Shown here: one piece after another, positions 7,995 through 16,905 of the stretch
Layout: every line of letters starts with the position of its first letter
Numbering within the stretch: the first letter of the stretch is position 1
Source: JAEUJM01 sp044221555
Lineage (GTDB): Bacteria; Actinomycetota; Acidimicrobiia; Acidimicrobiales; DATDAH01
Reading direction: 5' to 3'
NCBI GenBank assembly: GCA_044221555.1
Contig: JBGAOY010000003.1
Location: 186,001 to 250,000 of the forward strand
Length of the DNA: 64,000 bases
Notes under the pieces: model-generated
The model's database searches: none
The model's input: the letters and a program-made list of their open reading frames with translations, nothing else
Told to the model about the DNA's origin: nothing
Program-made: the position numbers and the translations under genes

Positions 7995-8771
7995 TCAGGC
8001 CTCGAGGCGCCGCGCCACCTCGCGGTAGCGGCTCACGGGGATGAGGTGGATGCCGTCGAAGGCGCCGCTGGCGGTGATCTCGTCGACCAGGTCGCAGGCC
8101 AGGGCCACGCCGGCGTCGCGGTCGGACTCGATGGCGGCGATCACGTGGTCCGGAACCGCGAGCTGCGGGATGTCGTGGCTCAGCTTGCGGGCCATGGCCG
8201 CGCTGGCGATGACCATCACGCCGGCGTAGACGGGCCCCGCGAAGTCGATCGATGCCCGCCACTCGACCAGCGCCTCGACCGAGAAGCCCACCTGCACGAA
8301 CAGGGAGTCGGCCTGCTGCTTCCACGTCGGCAACGGGCGCAGGCCGGTGGTGACGCCGATGCGGAACGGGCCCGTGGCCGATTCGTGCGAGGCGGCGAAC
8401 TGGCGGGCCTCGTCGATCATCAGCCGCACCGTGAGGTCGTCGGACCGGGCGCCCGACTCGGGGCGGTCGCCGTAGACGAAGAGGAACTCGTCGACGCCGT
8501 ACGCCGCGGCAGTGAGCAGATCGCGGCGGAACCCGAGCAGGTTGCGGTCGCGGGCGTTCAGGCAGGCGATCGACCGTCCGCCCATCTGCGCCACCTCGTG
8601 GGCCACCGCGATGCTGGACACCGTGGCCCGTCCGATGTGGTTGTCGGGGATCAGGAATGCCGAGGCGATCGTGCTGAGCACCCCGATCTGGTGGCGCACG
8701 TGCATGAGCTCGGGCCGGGTCGCGGGCTCGATCTCGCAGATGACGGGCAGGGTGCCGGCCGTGGATGCCAT
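7995..8771 (-). CDS. methylenetetrahydrofolate reductase family protein
   Basis: A 258-residue cytosolic protein of the MTHFR (MetF) TIM-barrel family, which reduces 5,10-methylene-THF to 5-methyl-THF with FAD. Seen features are ICEIEPATRPELMHVRHQI (start of the barrel), IACLNARDRNLLGFRRDL (the family AR-N region) and EFLFVYGDRPES (GD-P motif). It is shorter than E. coli MetF (~296). The flavin- and folate-contacting segments are only partly conserved, so it could be a MetF-like protein acting in another C1 pathway. The start ATG 8771 has a -10-like hexamer 6 nt upstream. Confidence 0.8.
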   Translation of the reverse strand: MASTAGTLPVICEIEPATRPELMHVRHQIGVLSTIASAFLIPDNHIGRATVSSIAVAHEVAQMGGRSIACLNARDRNLLGFRRDLLTAAAYGVDEFLFVYGDRPESGARSDDLTVRLMIDEARQFAASHESATGPFRIGVTTGLRPLPTWKQQADSLFVQVGFSVEALVEWRASIDFAGPVYAGVMVIASAAMARKLSHDIPQLAVPDHVIAAIESDRDAGVALACDLVDEITASGAFDGIHLIPVSRYREVARRLEA

Positions 8772-8777
8772 GGGACG

Positions 8778-8783
8778 AGGATA
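8778..8783 (-). promoter_or_regulatory. -10-like hexamer of the MTHFR-like gene
   Basis: TATCCT on the minus strand ends 6 nt before ATG 8771. Confidence 0.5.
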
Positions 8784-8812
8784 CGGACCACGGTGCCTCC
8801 GGTCGTGTCTGA

Positions 8813-10867
8813 TCAGACCCGCTGGGTCACGAACTTCACCACGTCCCGGATGTGGGGGTCCGTGTTCGACTTCGCCATCAGTCCGGCGCCGCGGCTGACG
8901 CCGACCGGGACGTTGGTGGCGACGGTCACCTCGACCTTGACGGTGAACGAGTCCCCGGGGACGAGCGTGGGCGTGAGGTAGGTGCCGGCAGTGACCCCAC
9001 GGGTGATACCGCCGCCGCTGGCGGAGTACTTGATGGTGAAACCGGGCGACGATGCCTCGCCACGCAGTCGGATCGCGTCGGGGAAGGGGGCGTCGTTCTG
9101 GACGGACACGAAGTAGATGGCCGTGGCGCCGAGCGTGGCCGATGCGTTGCGGGTCTGGCCCGCGCCGGTGTTGTTGTAGACGTTGTCGCCCACGTAGGCG
9201 CCGGTCGCACCCCGCCTGATGCGCGCGTCGGGTCGAGGCGGTGGTCCGACCGAATAGTGGTGGGTGACGGCGCCGATGTTGCCGGCGTTGTCGGTCGCGG
9301 TCACCGTGAACGTGTGGTCACCCTGGGTGGAGGTGTCGATCAGCGACCCGCTGCCCACTGTGCCGACGCAGGTGTCGATGCCCGACCCACCCACCTCGTC
9401 GTCACACGAGTAGCTCGCGCTCACCGCACGGTTCTGGGTGTAGGAGGCCCCCTCGGTCGGGGCCACCAGGTCCACCGAGGGGTCGGTGGTGTCGACCACG
9501 AACCCCAGGTCGACCGGAAGGAAGATGTCCTCGGGGTCGTCGCCGATGTCGGTGGTGTCGCCCCGGCCGAGCTGCCCGTACTGGTTCTCGCCCCAGCACG
9601 TCACGCCCTCGACGCCGGAGACGTCGACCAGCGCACAGCTGTGCAGGTTGCCCGAGGTGACCCCGATGACCGGGGCCGGCCCGAAGGTCACCGCCGGCAG
9701 GCTGTCGCCCATCTCGCCGGGGCCGTCGCCCTGGTCGAAGGCATTGCCGATGCCCAACTGACCCGAGCCGTTGGCGCCGAAGCACTTCACGGTGGCGTTG
9801 TCGAGGAGGACGCAGGTGTGGCTGTTGGTCCGGCGCCCGAGTGCGGTGCCGGTTCGCCCGGTGCCGAGGTTGACGGCGGGGAGGTTGTCGCCCATCTCGC
9901 CAGGGCCGTCGCCGAGGTTGGTGGTGGCCCCTTGGCCCAGCTGGCCGTGGACGCCGGCGCCCCAGCACTTGACCCCACCGTTGTCGAGCACCGCGCAGGT
10001 GCGATAGTCGCCGACGCTGACCGCGGTGCCGGTGCGTCCGGCGCCGAGACTGATGGCAGGGAGGTTGTCGCCCATCTCGCCGGCCTGGTCGCCGCGCTGG
10101 GTGGTGTTGCCCTGCCCCAGTTGGCCGTACCCGTTGTAGCCCCAGCACTTGACGGCGTCGTTGTCGAGCAGCGCGCACGTGTGGGTGAGGCCGGCGCTGA
10201 TGGCGGTGGCGGTGCGTCCGGTGCCCAGGTTGACCGCGGGCAGGTTGTCGCCCATCTCGCCGGGCTCGTCGCCCCGGTCCTGTGTGTTGCCGAGGCCGAG
10301 CTGGCCGGTGCTGTTGCGGCCCCAGCACTTGACCGTTCCGTCGTCGAGCAGGGCACAGGTGTAGTTGCTGCCGGCGCTGATGGCGGTGGCGGTGCGTCCG
10401 GTGCCGAGGTCGACGGTGGGGAGGTTGTCACCCATCTCGCCGGCGGAATCCCCGCGGGTGGTGGTGTCGTCGAGGCCGAGCGATCCGAAGTTGCCCGACC
10501 CCCAGCACTTGACGGTGCCGTCGTCGAGGAGGGCACACGTGTGCTTGGTGCCGGCGGTGATCGCCGTGGCGTGGCGGCCGGTGCCCAGGGCGACGCTGGG
10601 AAGGTCGACGCCCATCTCGCCGGGGCCGTCGCCCCGGTTCACCGTGTCGCCGAGGCCCAGTTGGCCGCTGTTGTTGCGGCCCCAGCATTTGACGTTGCCG
10701 TAGTCGAGGAGGACGCAGGTGTGCTCGCTCCCCGCCGTGATGGCGCGCGACACGGAGGCGGCGGCCGGGCCTGCGGCACCTGCGACGGCCGCCAGGCCTG
10801 TCGCCAGGGCGAGGGCGGTGAAGCAACCCACCAGCCGCTTCGTGATCAACGATCGACGTCTCGTCAT
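8813..10867 (-). CDS. secreted RCC1-repeat protein
   Basis: A 684-residue exported protein of unknown role. MTRRRSLITKRLVGCFTALA followed by a hydrophobic stretch and an AAA-type cleavage region forms a signal peptide. Seven ~60-residue RCC1-type blades follow, each with a pattern like AGxxHTCALLDDGTVKCWG then GQLGLGxT. Blade 6 (ALGRRTNSHTC) departs from the others. After the propeller come an Ig-like segment (SVDLVAPTEGASYTQNRAV) with a Cys pair and a ~130-residue C-terminal domain. ATG 10867 is chosen because GGAGGTG lies 6 nt upstream. The blades are also conserved at DNA level with 180-bp spacing. Probably a surface or secreted binding protein; the ligand is unknown. Confidence 0.85.
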   Translation of the reverse strand: MTRRRSLITKRLVGCFTALALATGLAAVAGAAGPAAASVSRAITAGSEHTCVLLDYGNVKCWGRNNSGQLGLGDTVNRGDGPGEMGVDLPSVALGTGRHATAITAGTKHTCALLDDGTVKCWGSGNFGSLGLDDTTTRGDSAGEMGDNLPTVDLGTGRTATAISAGSNYTCALLDDGTVKCWGRNSTGQLGLGNTQDRGDEPGEMGDNLPAVNLGTGRTATAISAGLTHTCALLDNDAVKCWGYNGYGQLGQGNTTQRGDQAGEMGDNLPAISLGAGRTGTAVSVGDYRTCAVLDNGGVKCWGAGVHGQLGQGATTNLGDGPGEMGDNLPAVNLGTGRTGTALGRRTNSHTCVLLDNATVKCFGANGSGQLGIGNAFDQGDGPGEMGDSLPAVTFGPAPVIGVTSGNLHSCALVDVSGVEGVTCWGENQYGQLGRGDTTDIGDDPEDIFLPVDLGFVVDTTDPSVDLVAPTEGASYTQNRAVSASYSCDDEVGGSGIDTCVGTVGSGSLIDTSTQGDHTFTVTATDNAGNIGAVTHHYSVGPPPRPDARIRRGATGAYVGDNVYNNTGAGQTRNASATLGATAIYFVSVQNDAPFPDAIRLRGEASSPGFTIKYSASGGGITRGVTAGTYLTPTLVPGDSFTVKVEVTVATNVPVGVSRGAGLMAKSNTDPHIRDVVKFVTQRV

Positions 10868-10955
10868 CGGGCACCTCCACATGCAGGTCTCGCCCGAGGT
10901 TCCGCCCGATGTGCGCACCCTGCCAGAGGCGAAGGTCCCACGGCCCGGTCGGCAC

Positions 10956-10961
10956 TACCGT
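10956..10961 (+). promoter_or_regulatory. -10-like hexamer of the alpha/beta hydrolase gene
   Basis: TACCGT ends 7 nt before ATG 10969. Confidence 0.5.
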
Positions 10962-10968
10962 CGGGCTC

Positions 10969-11697
10969 ATGCCCGCTGTCTTCGTCCACGGAGTGCCCGA
11001 GACCCCCGCAGTGTGGGGACCCCTCGTCGACCGGCTCGACCGCGACGACGTGGTGCTGCTGCAGCTGCCCGGGTTCGGGTGCCCGCTGCCCGACGGGTTC
11101 GAGCCGACCATGTATCGCTACGCCGACTGGCTCGCGGGCGAGTTGGCCGGCCTCGACGAGGTCGACCTGGTCACCCACGACTGGGGCGCGATCTTGATGC
11201 TCAAGGTCTTGGCCGATGCTCCGGGCCTGGTTCGGTCGTGGGCCACCGACATGGGGGACCTGGGCGCCGACTTCAGGTGGCACGACCTCGGTCAACTCTG
11301 GATCACGCCGGGTGCCGGTGAGGAGTTCATGGATGGCCTCCTCGCCGGCTCGGCATCCGAGCGCGCCGCGCTGCTGGCCTCGGTGGGCGTGCCCGAAACG
11401 GGTGCCGCCGAGATGGCGGCGGCCTTCGATGCCACCATGGCCGTGGCCATCCTCGTCCTCTACCGGTCCTCGGTGGACCTCGGCAACGAGTGGGGCCCCG
11501 GCATCGACGCCATCACCGGCCCCGGCCTGGTGGTCGAGTCGATGAACGACCCCTTCCGCAATCCCGGCCGGGCCCGCCGCCTGGCCGAGCGCACGGGTGC
11601 CGCCGTGGTGTCGCTGCCCGAGGCCGGCCACTGGTGGATGCTCGACTCGGTCGACGCCTCCGCCGGCGCCCTCGACGACTTCTGGGCCCGTCTCTGA
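10969..11697 (+). CDS. alpha/beta hydrolase, Asp-nucleophile type
   Basis: A 242-residue alpha/beta-fold hydrolase. The oxyanion motif is HGVPETPAVW at residues 7-16. The nucleophile elbow reads THDWGA, with Asp instead of Ser, as in haloalkane dehalogenases and epoxide hydrolases. The catalytic His lies in AGHWWMLD near the C-terminus. This argues against a serine esterase. Substrate is unknown; an epoxide or halide is inference. It starts at ATG 10969, 101 bp from the divergent RCC1 gene, and converges on the patatin gene, with two palindromes between them. Confidence 0.82.
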   Translation: MPAVFVHGVPETPAVWGPLVDRLDRDDVVLLQLPGFGCPLPDGFEPTMYRYADWLAGELAGLDEVDLVTHDWGAILMLKVLADAPGLVRSWATDMGDLGADFRWHDLGQLWITPGAGEEFMDGLLAGSASERAALLASVGVPETGAAEMAAAFDATMAVAILVLYRSSVDLGNEWGPGIDAITGPGLVVESMNDPFRNPGRARRLAERTGAAVVSLPEAGHWWMLDSVDASAGALDDFWARL

Positions 11698-11718
11698 CCC
11701 GAGGCTGGCCAACCCCTC

Positions 11719-11768
11719 GTTCTGGTGGCTGGGATGCGACGGTCACGACAGGATCCAGCCACCGGAAC
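11719..11768. repeat. 50-bp palindromic element F1
   Basis: Arms of 14 nt (11719-11732 / 11755-11768) begin GTTCTGGTGGCTGG, with one mismatch that could be a G-U pair. It lies just past the hydrolase stop. Confidence 0.88.
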
Positions 11769-11813
11769 GGGCGGCGGGGATGGGTGTGCCGGCCGGCGGG
11801 GTCGGGGGGATTC

Positions 11814-11863
11814 GTTCTGGTGGCTGGAATGCGACGCTCACGACAGGATCCAGCCGCCGGAAC
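11814..11863. repeat. 50-bp palindromic element F2
   Basis: Near copy of F1 (47 of 50 identical), in the same orientation 95 bp downstream, just before the end of the convergent patatin gene. Arms are 11814-11827 and 11850-11863. Confidence 0.88.
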
Positions 11864-11884
11864 GGGGCGGGGCGGGGTGCCGGG

Positions 11885-12859
11885 TCAGCGGCCCCAGGAG
11901 CGGTCGAGGTCGGTGATGCCGAGGCGTTCGAGGCGGTCGATGGCCGAGCGGTAGGCCCTGGCCACCAGCTCACCCTCGCCGCCGCCGTCGAGCGCCGAGC
12001 CGCCCATGTGCTCGAGGTCCTCGCGGGTGGGCTCGAACACGAGCACCGGTGAGCCCGCGGCCTCGACCGCGTCGACCTCACGCTGGAGGATGCGGTGGTA
12101 CGCGGCCCGGCTCGCCGACTTCGGGTGCCAGCGCAGCGCCTCGCGCACCGCCGACATGGGTGAGATCACCACCACGCCGTCGAATCCGAGCCCGGCCGTG
12201 AGGTCGGCGTTGGTTGACGAGAACGCGGCGCCGTCGAGGTAGTGGTCGTCGGCGATCGCCACAGGCTCGAAGTAGCCCGGAATGGCCGAGGAGGCCTCGA
12301 CCGCGGTCGCCAGGTCGGGGTGCGCGGGCGACCCCGGCGTCGGGTCGTCGCGGCCGAAGACCACGCGCCGGCCGTCGCGCATGCGCACCGAGCAGATCCA
12401 CAACGGCTGGTCGGGCCAACGGTCGCCGTAGAGCAGGCGCAGCTTCTCGCCCAGCGGGCCGATGGGCACGTTGCCGCGCGGCAACAGCCCCGACAGCCCC
12501 ACGCCCACCCGTGCCGGCCAGGGTGGCCGGAGGCCCTCGAACACGAGGTGTGGCGCCTGCGGGCGTCGTGCGGCCAGGCCCCGCGGGGCCGGCGCCTCGA
12601 ACTCGGTCTGGTGACTGAGCCCGCCCAACAGCGCCTCACCCTCCTCCGACAGGTCCGCACCGATGAGCCGGGCCCGGTGGTCGGCCACCGAGAGGCCCAG
12701 GCGGAGGGTGGCCCCGGTGCCGGCACCGGCCGACGTGCCCACGATGAGCCCGGCCGAGCGGGCCTCCCAGCCGGCGGCGTCGGCCAGCGCCGCGAGCGTG
12801 CCGATGTGGTACGCCCGGCCGATCACCCCGCCGGCACCGAGCACCAGTGCCACCGTCAT
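11885..12859 (-). CDS. patatin-like phospholipase
   Basis: A 324-residue lipid acyl hydrolase of the patatin/RssA family with a Ser-Asp dyad. It shows the oxyanion motif LGAGGVIGRAYHIG at the N-terminus, the nucleophile elbow GTSAGAGTG around residue 40 and the dyad Asp in LDGAAFSSTNADL. No signal peptide is seen, so it is probably cytosolic or membrane-associated. ATG 12859 is used because the conserved domain begins at residue 4; the longer upstream frame has no family features. It diverges from the HerA-like gene with a 90-bp gap. Confidence 0.9.
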   Translation of the reverse strand: MTVALVLGAGGVIGRAYHIGTLAALADAAGWEARSAGLIVGTSAGAGTGATLRLGLSVADHRARLIGADLSEEGEALLGGLSHQTEFEAPAPRGLAARRPQAPHLVFEGLRPPWPARVGVGLSGLLPRGNVPIGPLGEKLRLLYGDRWPDQPLWICSVRMRDGRRVVFGRDDPTPGSPAHPDLATAVEASSAIPGYFEPVAIADDHYLDGAAFSSTNADLTAGLGFDGVVVISPMSAVREALRWHPKSASRAAYHRILQREVDAVEAAGSPVLVFEPTREDLEHMGGSALDGGGEGELVARAYRSAIDRLERLGITDLDRSWGR

Positions 12860-12949
12860 CGGCCCAGCATCGCACGACCTGCGATCGGCGCGGGCGGACG
12901 GTGGTGGGCCACCCGCGCCCGGCGCACCCGGCCGCGCGAGGCTGAGGCG

Positions 12950-14563
12950 ATGACCGATGACTTCGACGCCCGCATCACCGCCGCCTACGCGGTCGAGGGC
13001 AAGGCGGTCGTCCTGGGTCGAGGCGTGCTCGACGGCGTCACCCATCCCGGCGCGGTGGTGCAGATCCCCACCGCCATGTGCAACCGGCACGGCCTGATCG
13101 CGGGCGCCACCGGAACCGGCAAGACCAAGACCCTGCAGCTCATGGCCGAGCAGCTCTCGGCCCTGGGCGTGCCGGTGTTCGCCGCCGACCTCAAGGGCGA
13201 CCTGGCCGGCCTGTCACAGCCGGGGGTGGCCAACGAGCACATCGACGAGCGCTCGCACGACCTCGGTGTCACCTGGCAGCCCGCCGGACGCCCGGTCACC
13301 TTCCTGTCGCTGGGAGGCCAGGGTGCGGGCGTGCCGGTGCGGGCGCCGGTGTCGAGCTTCGGCCCCCAACTGCTGGCCAAGGTGATGAAGGCCAACGACA
13401 CCCAGACCTCGTCACTGTCGATCGTGTTCCGCTTCGCCGACGACGCGGCCCTGCCCCTGCTCGACCTCGCCGACCTGCGGGCTGTCCTGCAGTACCTCAC
13501 CAGCGACGAGGGCAAGCCCGAGCTGAAGGCGCTGGGTGGCGTGTCGTCGCAGACCGCGGGCGTGCTGCTGCGCTCGATCACCGAGCTCGAGGGTCAGGGT
13601 GCCGACGCGTTCTTCGGCGAGCCCGAGTTCGAGGTGGCCGACCTGCTCACCGTCACCGCCGACGGGGCGGGTCAGGTGAGCTGCCTCGAGCTGCCTGCGG
13701 TCCAGGATCGGCCCCGCCTGTACTCCACGTTCCTGATGTGGCTGCTGGCCGAGCTGTTCCAGAACCTCCCCGAGGTGGGCGACCTCGATCAGCCCAAGCT
13801 GGTCTTCTTCTTCGACGAGGCCCACCTGTTGTTCGAGGACGCATCCGACGACTTCCTCGAGCAGGTGGCCCAGACCGTTCGGCTGATCCGCTCGAAGGGG
13901 GTCGGTGTGTTCTTCGTGACGCAGCTGCCCGACGACGTCCCCGACGACGTGCTGGCCCAGCTCGGCAACCGGGTGCAGCATGCGCTGCGCGCCCACACGC
14001 CCCGTGACGCCAAGGCCCTGAAGGCGACGGTGGAGACCTACCCGTTCACCGAGGACTACGAGCTCGACAAGGCCCTCACCGAGCTGGGCATCGGTGAGGC
14101 CATGGTGACGATCCTCGACGAGAAGGGCACCCCGACCCCGGTCGTGTGGACCAAGCTGCTGGCGCCCGCGTCGCAGATGGCCGCGCTCGACGCGACGGCG
14201 GTGGACGCCGCCGCCCGGGCATCGGCCCTGTGGCCCAAGTACGCGGCCGAGATCGACCGCGAGTCGGCCCGGGAGCTGCTGGCCGCCAAGATGGCTGCGG
14301 GCGCGGCGGCGGCCCCCGCGGCGACCCCCGCAGCGACCACCGCACCGGCCACCCCACCCCCGCCCGCGCCACCGGCGGCGGGAGGCGGCGTGCGGGTTCC
14401 CGAGCCGCCGCGCCCCCGCGCTCCGGGCTCGGGGTCCAGGGCCCGGTCCCGCGCGTCGAGCGACGACGGCAACGTGGTCACGGACTACCTGCGCAGCCGG
14501 GAGGGCCGGTCGATGATCAACACCGTCGTACGGGGCGTCTTCGGCATGCTGAAGAAGCGCTGA
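12950..14563 (+). CDS. HerA-like DUF853 ATPase
   Basis: A 537-residue P-loop ATPase of the DUF853 / HerA-like helicase group, related to DNA-pumping ATPases. Walker A is GATGTGKT at about residues 52-59 and Walker B is LVFFFDEAHLLFED. A long conserved core carries VSSQTAGVLLRSITELE and the sensor region VGVFFVTQLPDDVPDDVLAQ. After about residue 440 there is an Ala/Pro-rich low-complexity linker, then a short basic C-terminal tail (YLRSREGRSMINTVVRGVFG). The role is not known; DNA translocation is inference from the family. HelD follows 98 bp downstream on the same strand. Confidence 0.88.
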   Translation: MTDDFDARITAAYAVEGKAVVLGRGVLDGVTHPGAVVQIPTAMCNRHGLIAGATGTGKTKTLQLMAEQLSALGVPVFAADLKGDLAGLSQPGVANEHIDERSHDLGVTWQPAGRPVTFLSLGGQGAGVPVRAPVSSFGPQLLAKVMKANDTQTSSLSIVFRFADDAALPLLDLADLRAVLQYLTSDEGKPELKALGGVSSQTAGVLLRSITELEGQGADAFFGEPEFEVADLLTVTADGAGQVSCLELPAVQDRPRLYSTFLMWLLAELFQNLPEVGDLDQPKLVFFFDEAHLLFEDASDDFLEQVAQTVRLIRSKGVGVFFVTQLPDDVPDDVLAQLGNRVQHALRAHTPRDAKALKATVETYPFTEDYELDKALTELGIGEAMVTILDEKGTPTPVVWTKLLAPASQMAALDATAVDAAARASALWPKYAAEIDRESARELLAAKMAAGAAAAPAATPAATTAPATPPPPAPPAAGGGVRVPEPPRPRAPGSGSRARSRASSDDGNVVTDYLRSREGRSMINTVVRGVFGMLKKR

Positions 14564-14613
14564 GCCCCGGCCACGGTCGCCGGCGCCGGGCGGCCGGCGC
14601 GCGGCGGTGGTGC

Positions 14614-14639
14614 CCACCCGGCGCCATGGCGCCGGGTGG
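14614..14639. promoter_or_regulatory. perfect 26-bp palindrome before helD
   Basis: Thirteen-base arms meet without a loop (centre GGCGCCATGGCGCC). It ends 4 bp before the -10-like TAGAGT of helD. It could be an operator for a dimeric repressor or a terminator for the upstream gene; there is no T-run. Confidence 0.5.
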
Positions 14640-14643
14640 CCGG

Positions 14644-14649
14644 TAGAGT
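14644..14649 (+). promoter_or_regulatory. -10-like hexamer of helD
   Basis: TAGAGT lies 12 nt before ATG 14662, implying a very short 5' leader. Confidence 0.4.
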
Positions 14650-14661
14650 GATCCACCCCCC

Positions 14662-16824
14662 ATGGGCAGTCATCCCGAGCTCGAGGCCGAACAGGCCTAC
14701 ATCGACCACGCCTACGAGTGTCTCGAGGCGAGCCGACGCTCGGCCACGCGCCTGCAGGACACCCTCGAGGTGGGCAAAGGCGGCACCGAGCAGGCCCGGT
14801 GGGAGCGCGAGGTCTTCCAGGGGAACATCCTCAACCGGCTGTCGCAGCTGAACCTGGGTGACGCGTCGCTGTGCTTCGGGCGCATCGACCGCACGCCCGA
14901 GGCCGGCGGCGAGTCGTTCCACGTGGGCCGCCTGGCCGTCTCCGACGAGCACCAGGAGCCCCTGGTGGTGGACTGGCGGGCGCCGGTGGCCGAGCCGTTC
15001 TACCGGGCCACGGGGCGTGAGCCCATGGGGCTGCGCCGGCGGCGCCACTTCGCCACGCGGGGTCGCACCCTGCTGTCGATGGAGGACGAGGTCTTCGGCG
15101 AGCTCGAGGGTGTCACCACCAACGGCAACGGCCGCGCCAACGGCGACTCCTCCATCTCGGGCTACGGCGCGCTCATCGCCGCCCTCGAGTCGTCGCGGTC
15201 GGGCCGCCTCGGCGACATCGTGGCCACGATCCAGGGTGAGCAGGACGAGATCATCCGGGCCCCCCTCCCCGGTGTGCTGGTGGTGCAGGGCGGTCCGGGT
15301 ACCGGCAAGACCGTGGTGGCGCTGCACCGCGCCGCCTACCTGCTCTACACCTATCGCTTCCCGCTCGAGGGCCAAGGGGTGCTGGTGGTGGGGCCCAACC
15401 GCCTCTTCCTCGGCTACATCGAACAGGTGCTGCCGTCGCTCGGCGAGGCCGGGGTCGAGCTGGCGGTACTGGCCGACCTGATCCCCGAGAACCGCATCCG
15501 GGGCCGTGACGCCGGCCTGGTGGCGCGGGTGAAGGGCGACCTGCGCATGACGTCGGTGCTGCGGCGGGCCGTCCAGGACCGGGAACGTGCCCTGCGGGGG
15601 CGGCTCGAAGTGGGCTACGGGCTGACGGTGCTGCGCCTGTCGGTCGAGCAGAGTGACCGCATCGTCCGGGAGGCCCGCCGCCGCTTCCGCACCCACAACG
15701 CCGGCCGGCGCTTCGTCGAACGGTCGTTTTTCGAGGCGCTGGCGGCGAGCAGCCGGTTGGCGCCCGAGCCCGACGACGTCCGTCGCCAGCTCCGGAGCGA
15801 GACCGTGGTGCGCGAGGCCCTCGACTGGATGTGGCCGGTGCTCACGCCCGCCCAGCTCCTGCACGACCTGTTCGGATCGCGGGCGCTGCTGCGCTCGGCC
15901 GGTCGTCGCCATCTCACCGACGACGAGGCCGCCGCGCTGGTGCGACCGCGGTCCGACCGAGCGGACGACGTGGTGTGGACCAGCGACGACGTGCCGTTGC
16001 TCGACGAGGCCCGCATGTTGTTGGGGCCGCCGCCCCGACGCCGCAAGCAGCAGGGCGCGCCGGATGACGAGGTGCGCACCTACGGTCACATCGTCGTGGA
16101 CGAGGCGCAGGACCTGTCGCCGATGCAGCTACGGGTGCTGTCGCGCCGGTCGCTCAACGGGTCGATGACCATCGTGGGCGACATCGCCCAGGCGACGGGT
16201 GCCTGGGCCCACGACGACTGGGAGGGGGTGCTCGAGCACCTTCCCAGCCGGCGGCCGTCGCAGCGGGCCGAGCTCACCGTCGGCTACCGGATCCCTGCGG
16301 CCAACATGGCCCTGGCCGCCAAGGTGCTGGCCGTGGCCGCTCCCGACCTGAAGGCGCCGTCGTCGGTGCGCGAGGGCGAGAGCGATCCGCGCCTCGAGGC
16401 GGTGGACGGTGCCCACCGCCTCGGCGACGAGGTGGTGCGGCTGGTGGGCGAGGAGCGTGACGCGGTGGGCCAGGGCAGTGTGGGCATCATCTGCCCAGCG
16501 TCGCTGGTCGCCGTGGTGGCCGGCGCGCTCGAGGAGGCGGGCATCGAGCACGGTGCGGCCGACCGTCACGGCCTCGAGCAGCAGGTCACCGTGGTGCCGG
16601 TGGCGCTGGTGAAGGGCCTCGAGCTCGACGCGTCGATCGTGGTGGAGCCGGCGGCGATCCTGCGGGAGGAGCCCCAGGGCATGCGGTCGTTGTACGTCGC
16701 GCTCACCCGGGCCACCAAGCGCCTCACCCTGGTCCACGCCGAGCCGCTGCCCGCGGTGCTGCGGCCAGAGGCGGTTCGGGCTGACGGGCGGGAACCCGGT
16801 GCGGCACGCCCGGAGGCCGGGTAG
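14662..16824 (+). CDS. helD: HelD-type RNA polymerase-recycling ATPase
   Basis: A 720-residue UvrD-like superfamily-1 ATPase of the HelD family, which binds stalled RNA polymerase and releases it from nucleic acid. The charged N-terminal ~70 residues form a coiled-coil-like arm (ELEAEQAYIDHAYECLEAS). Then comes the HelD signature VVDWRAPVAEPFYRAT. Walker A is VQGGPGTGKTVVALHR near residue 210 and Walker B is IVVDEAQDLSPMQLRVL. The C-terminal helicase motif MRSLYVALTRATKRLTL ends the core. In actinobacteria HelD is linked to basal rifampicin tolerance; that is family knowledge. A perfect palindrome and a -10-like hexamer lie just upstream. Confidence 0.9.
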   Translation: MGSHPELEAEQAYIDHAYECLEASRRSATRLQDTLEVGKGGTEQARWEREVFQGNILNRLSQLNLGDASLCFGRIDRTPEAGGESFHVGRLAVSDEHQEPLVVDWRAPVAEPFYRATGREPMGLRRRRHFATRGRTLLSMEDEVFGELEGVTTNGNGRANGDSSISGYGALIAALESSRSGRLGDIVATIQGEQDEIIRAPLPGVLVVQGGPGTGKTVVALHRAAYLLYTYRFPLEGQGVLVVGPNRLFLGYIEQVLPSLGEAGVELAVLADLIPENRIRGRDAGLVARVKGDLRMTSVLRRAVQDRERALRGRLEVGYGLTVLRLSVEQSDRIVREARRRFRTHNAGRRFVERSFFEALAASSRLAPEPDDVRRQLRSETVVREALDWMWPVLTPAQLLHDLFGSRALLRSAGRRHLTDDEAAALVRPRSDRADDVVWTSDDVPLLDEARMLLGPPPRRRKQQGAPDDEVRTYGHIVVDEAQDLSPMQLRVLSRRSLNGSMTIVGDIAQATGAWAHDDWEGVLEHLPSRRPSQRAELTVGYRIPAANMALAAKVLAVAAPDLKAPSSVREGESDPRLEAVDGAHRLGDEVVRLVGEERDAVGQGSVGIICPASLVAVVAGALEEAGIEHGAADRHGLEQQVTVVPVALVKGLELDASIVVEPAAILREEPQGMRSLYVALTRATKRLTLVHAEPLPAVLRPEAVRADGREPGAARPEAG

Positions 16825-16905
16825 GCCCCGCCCCGCCCCTCAGCAGGCCGGCCTGGCGGCCGTTCTGCCGGCGGCCTCAGGCGCCAGGCCTCAGATGCCA
16901 GGTCT

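Noticed and set aside
8813..10867. Regular direct repeats considered as a CRISPR or VNTR array
   Set aside because: The 180-bp units are coding repeats of the RCC1 propeller, with no short identical repeats and spacers.
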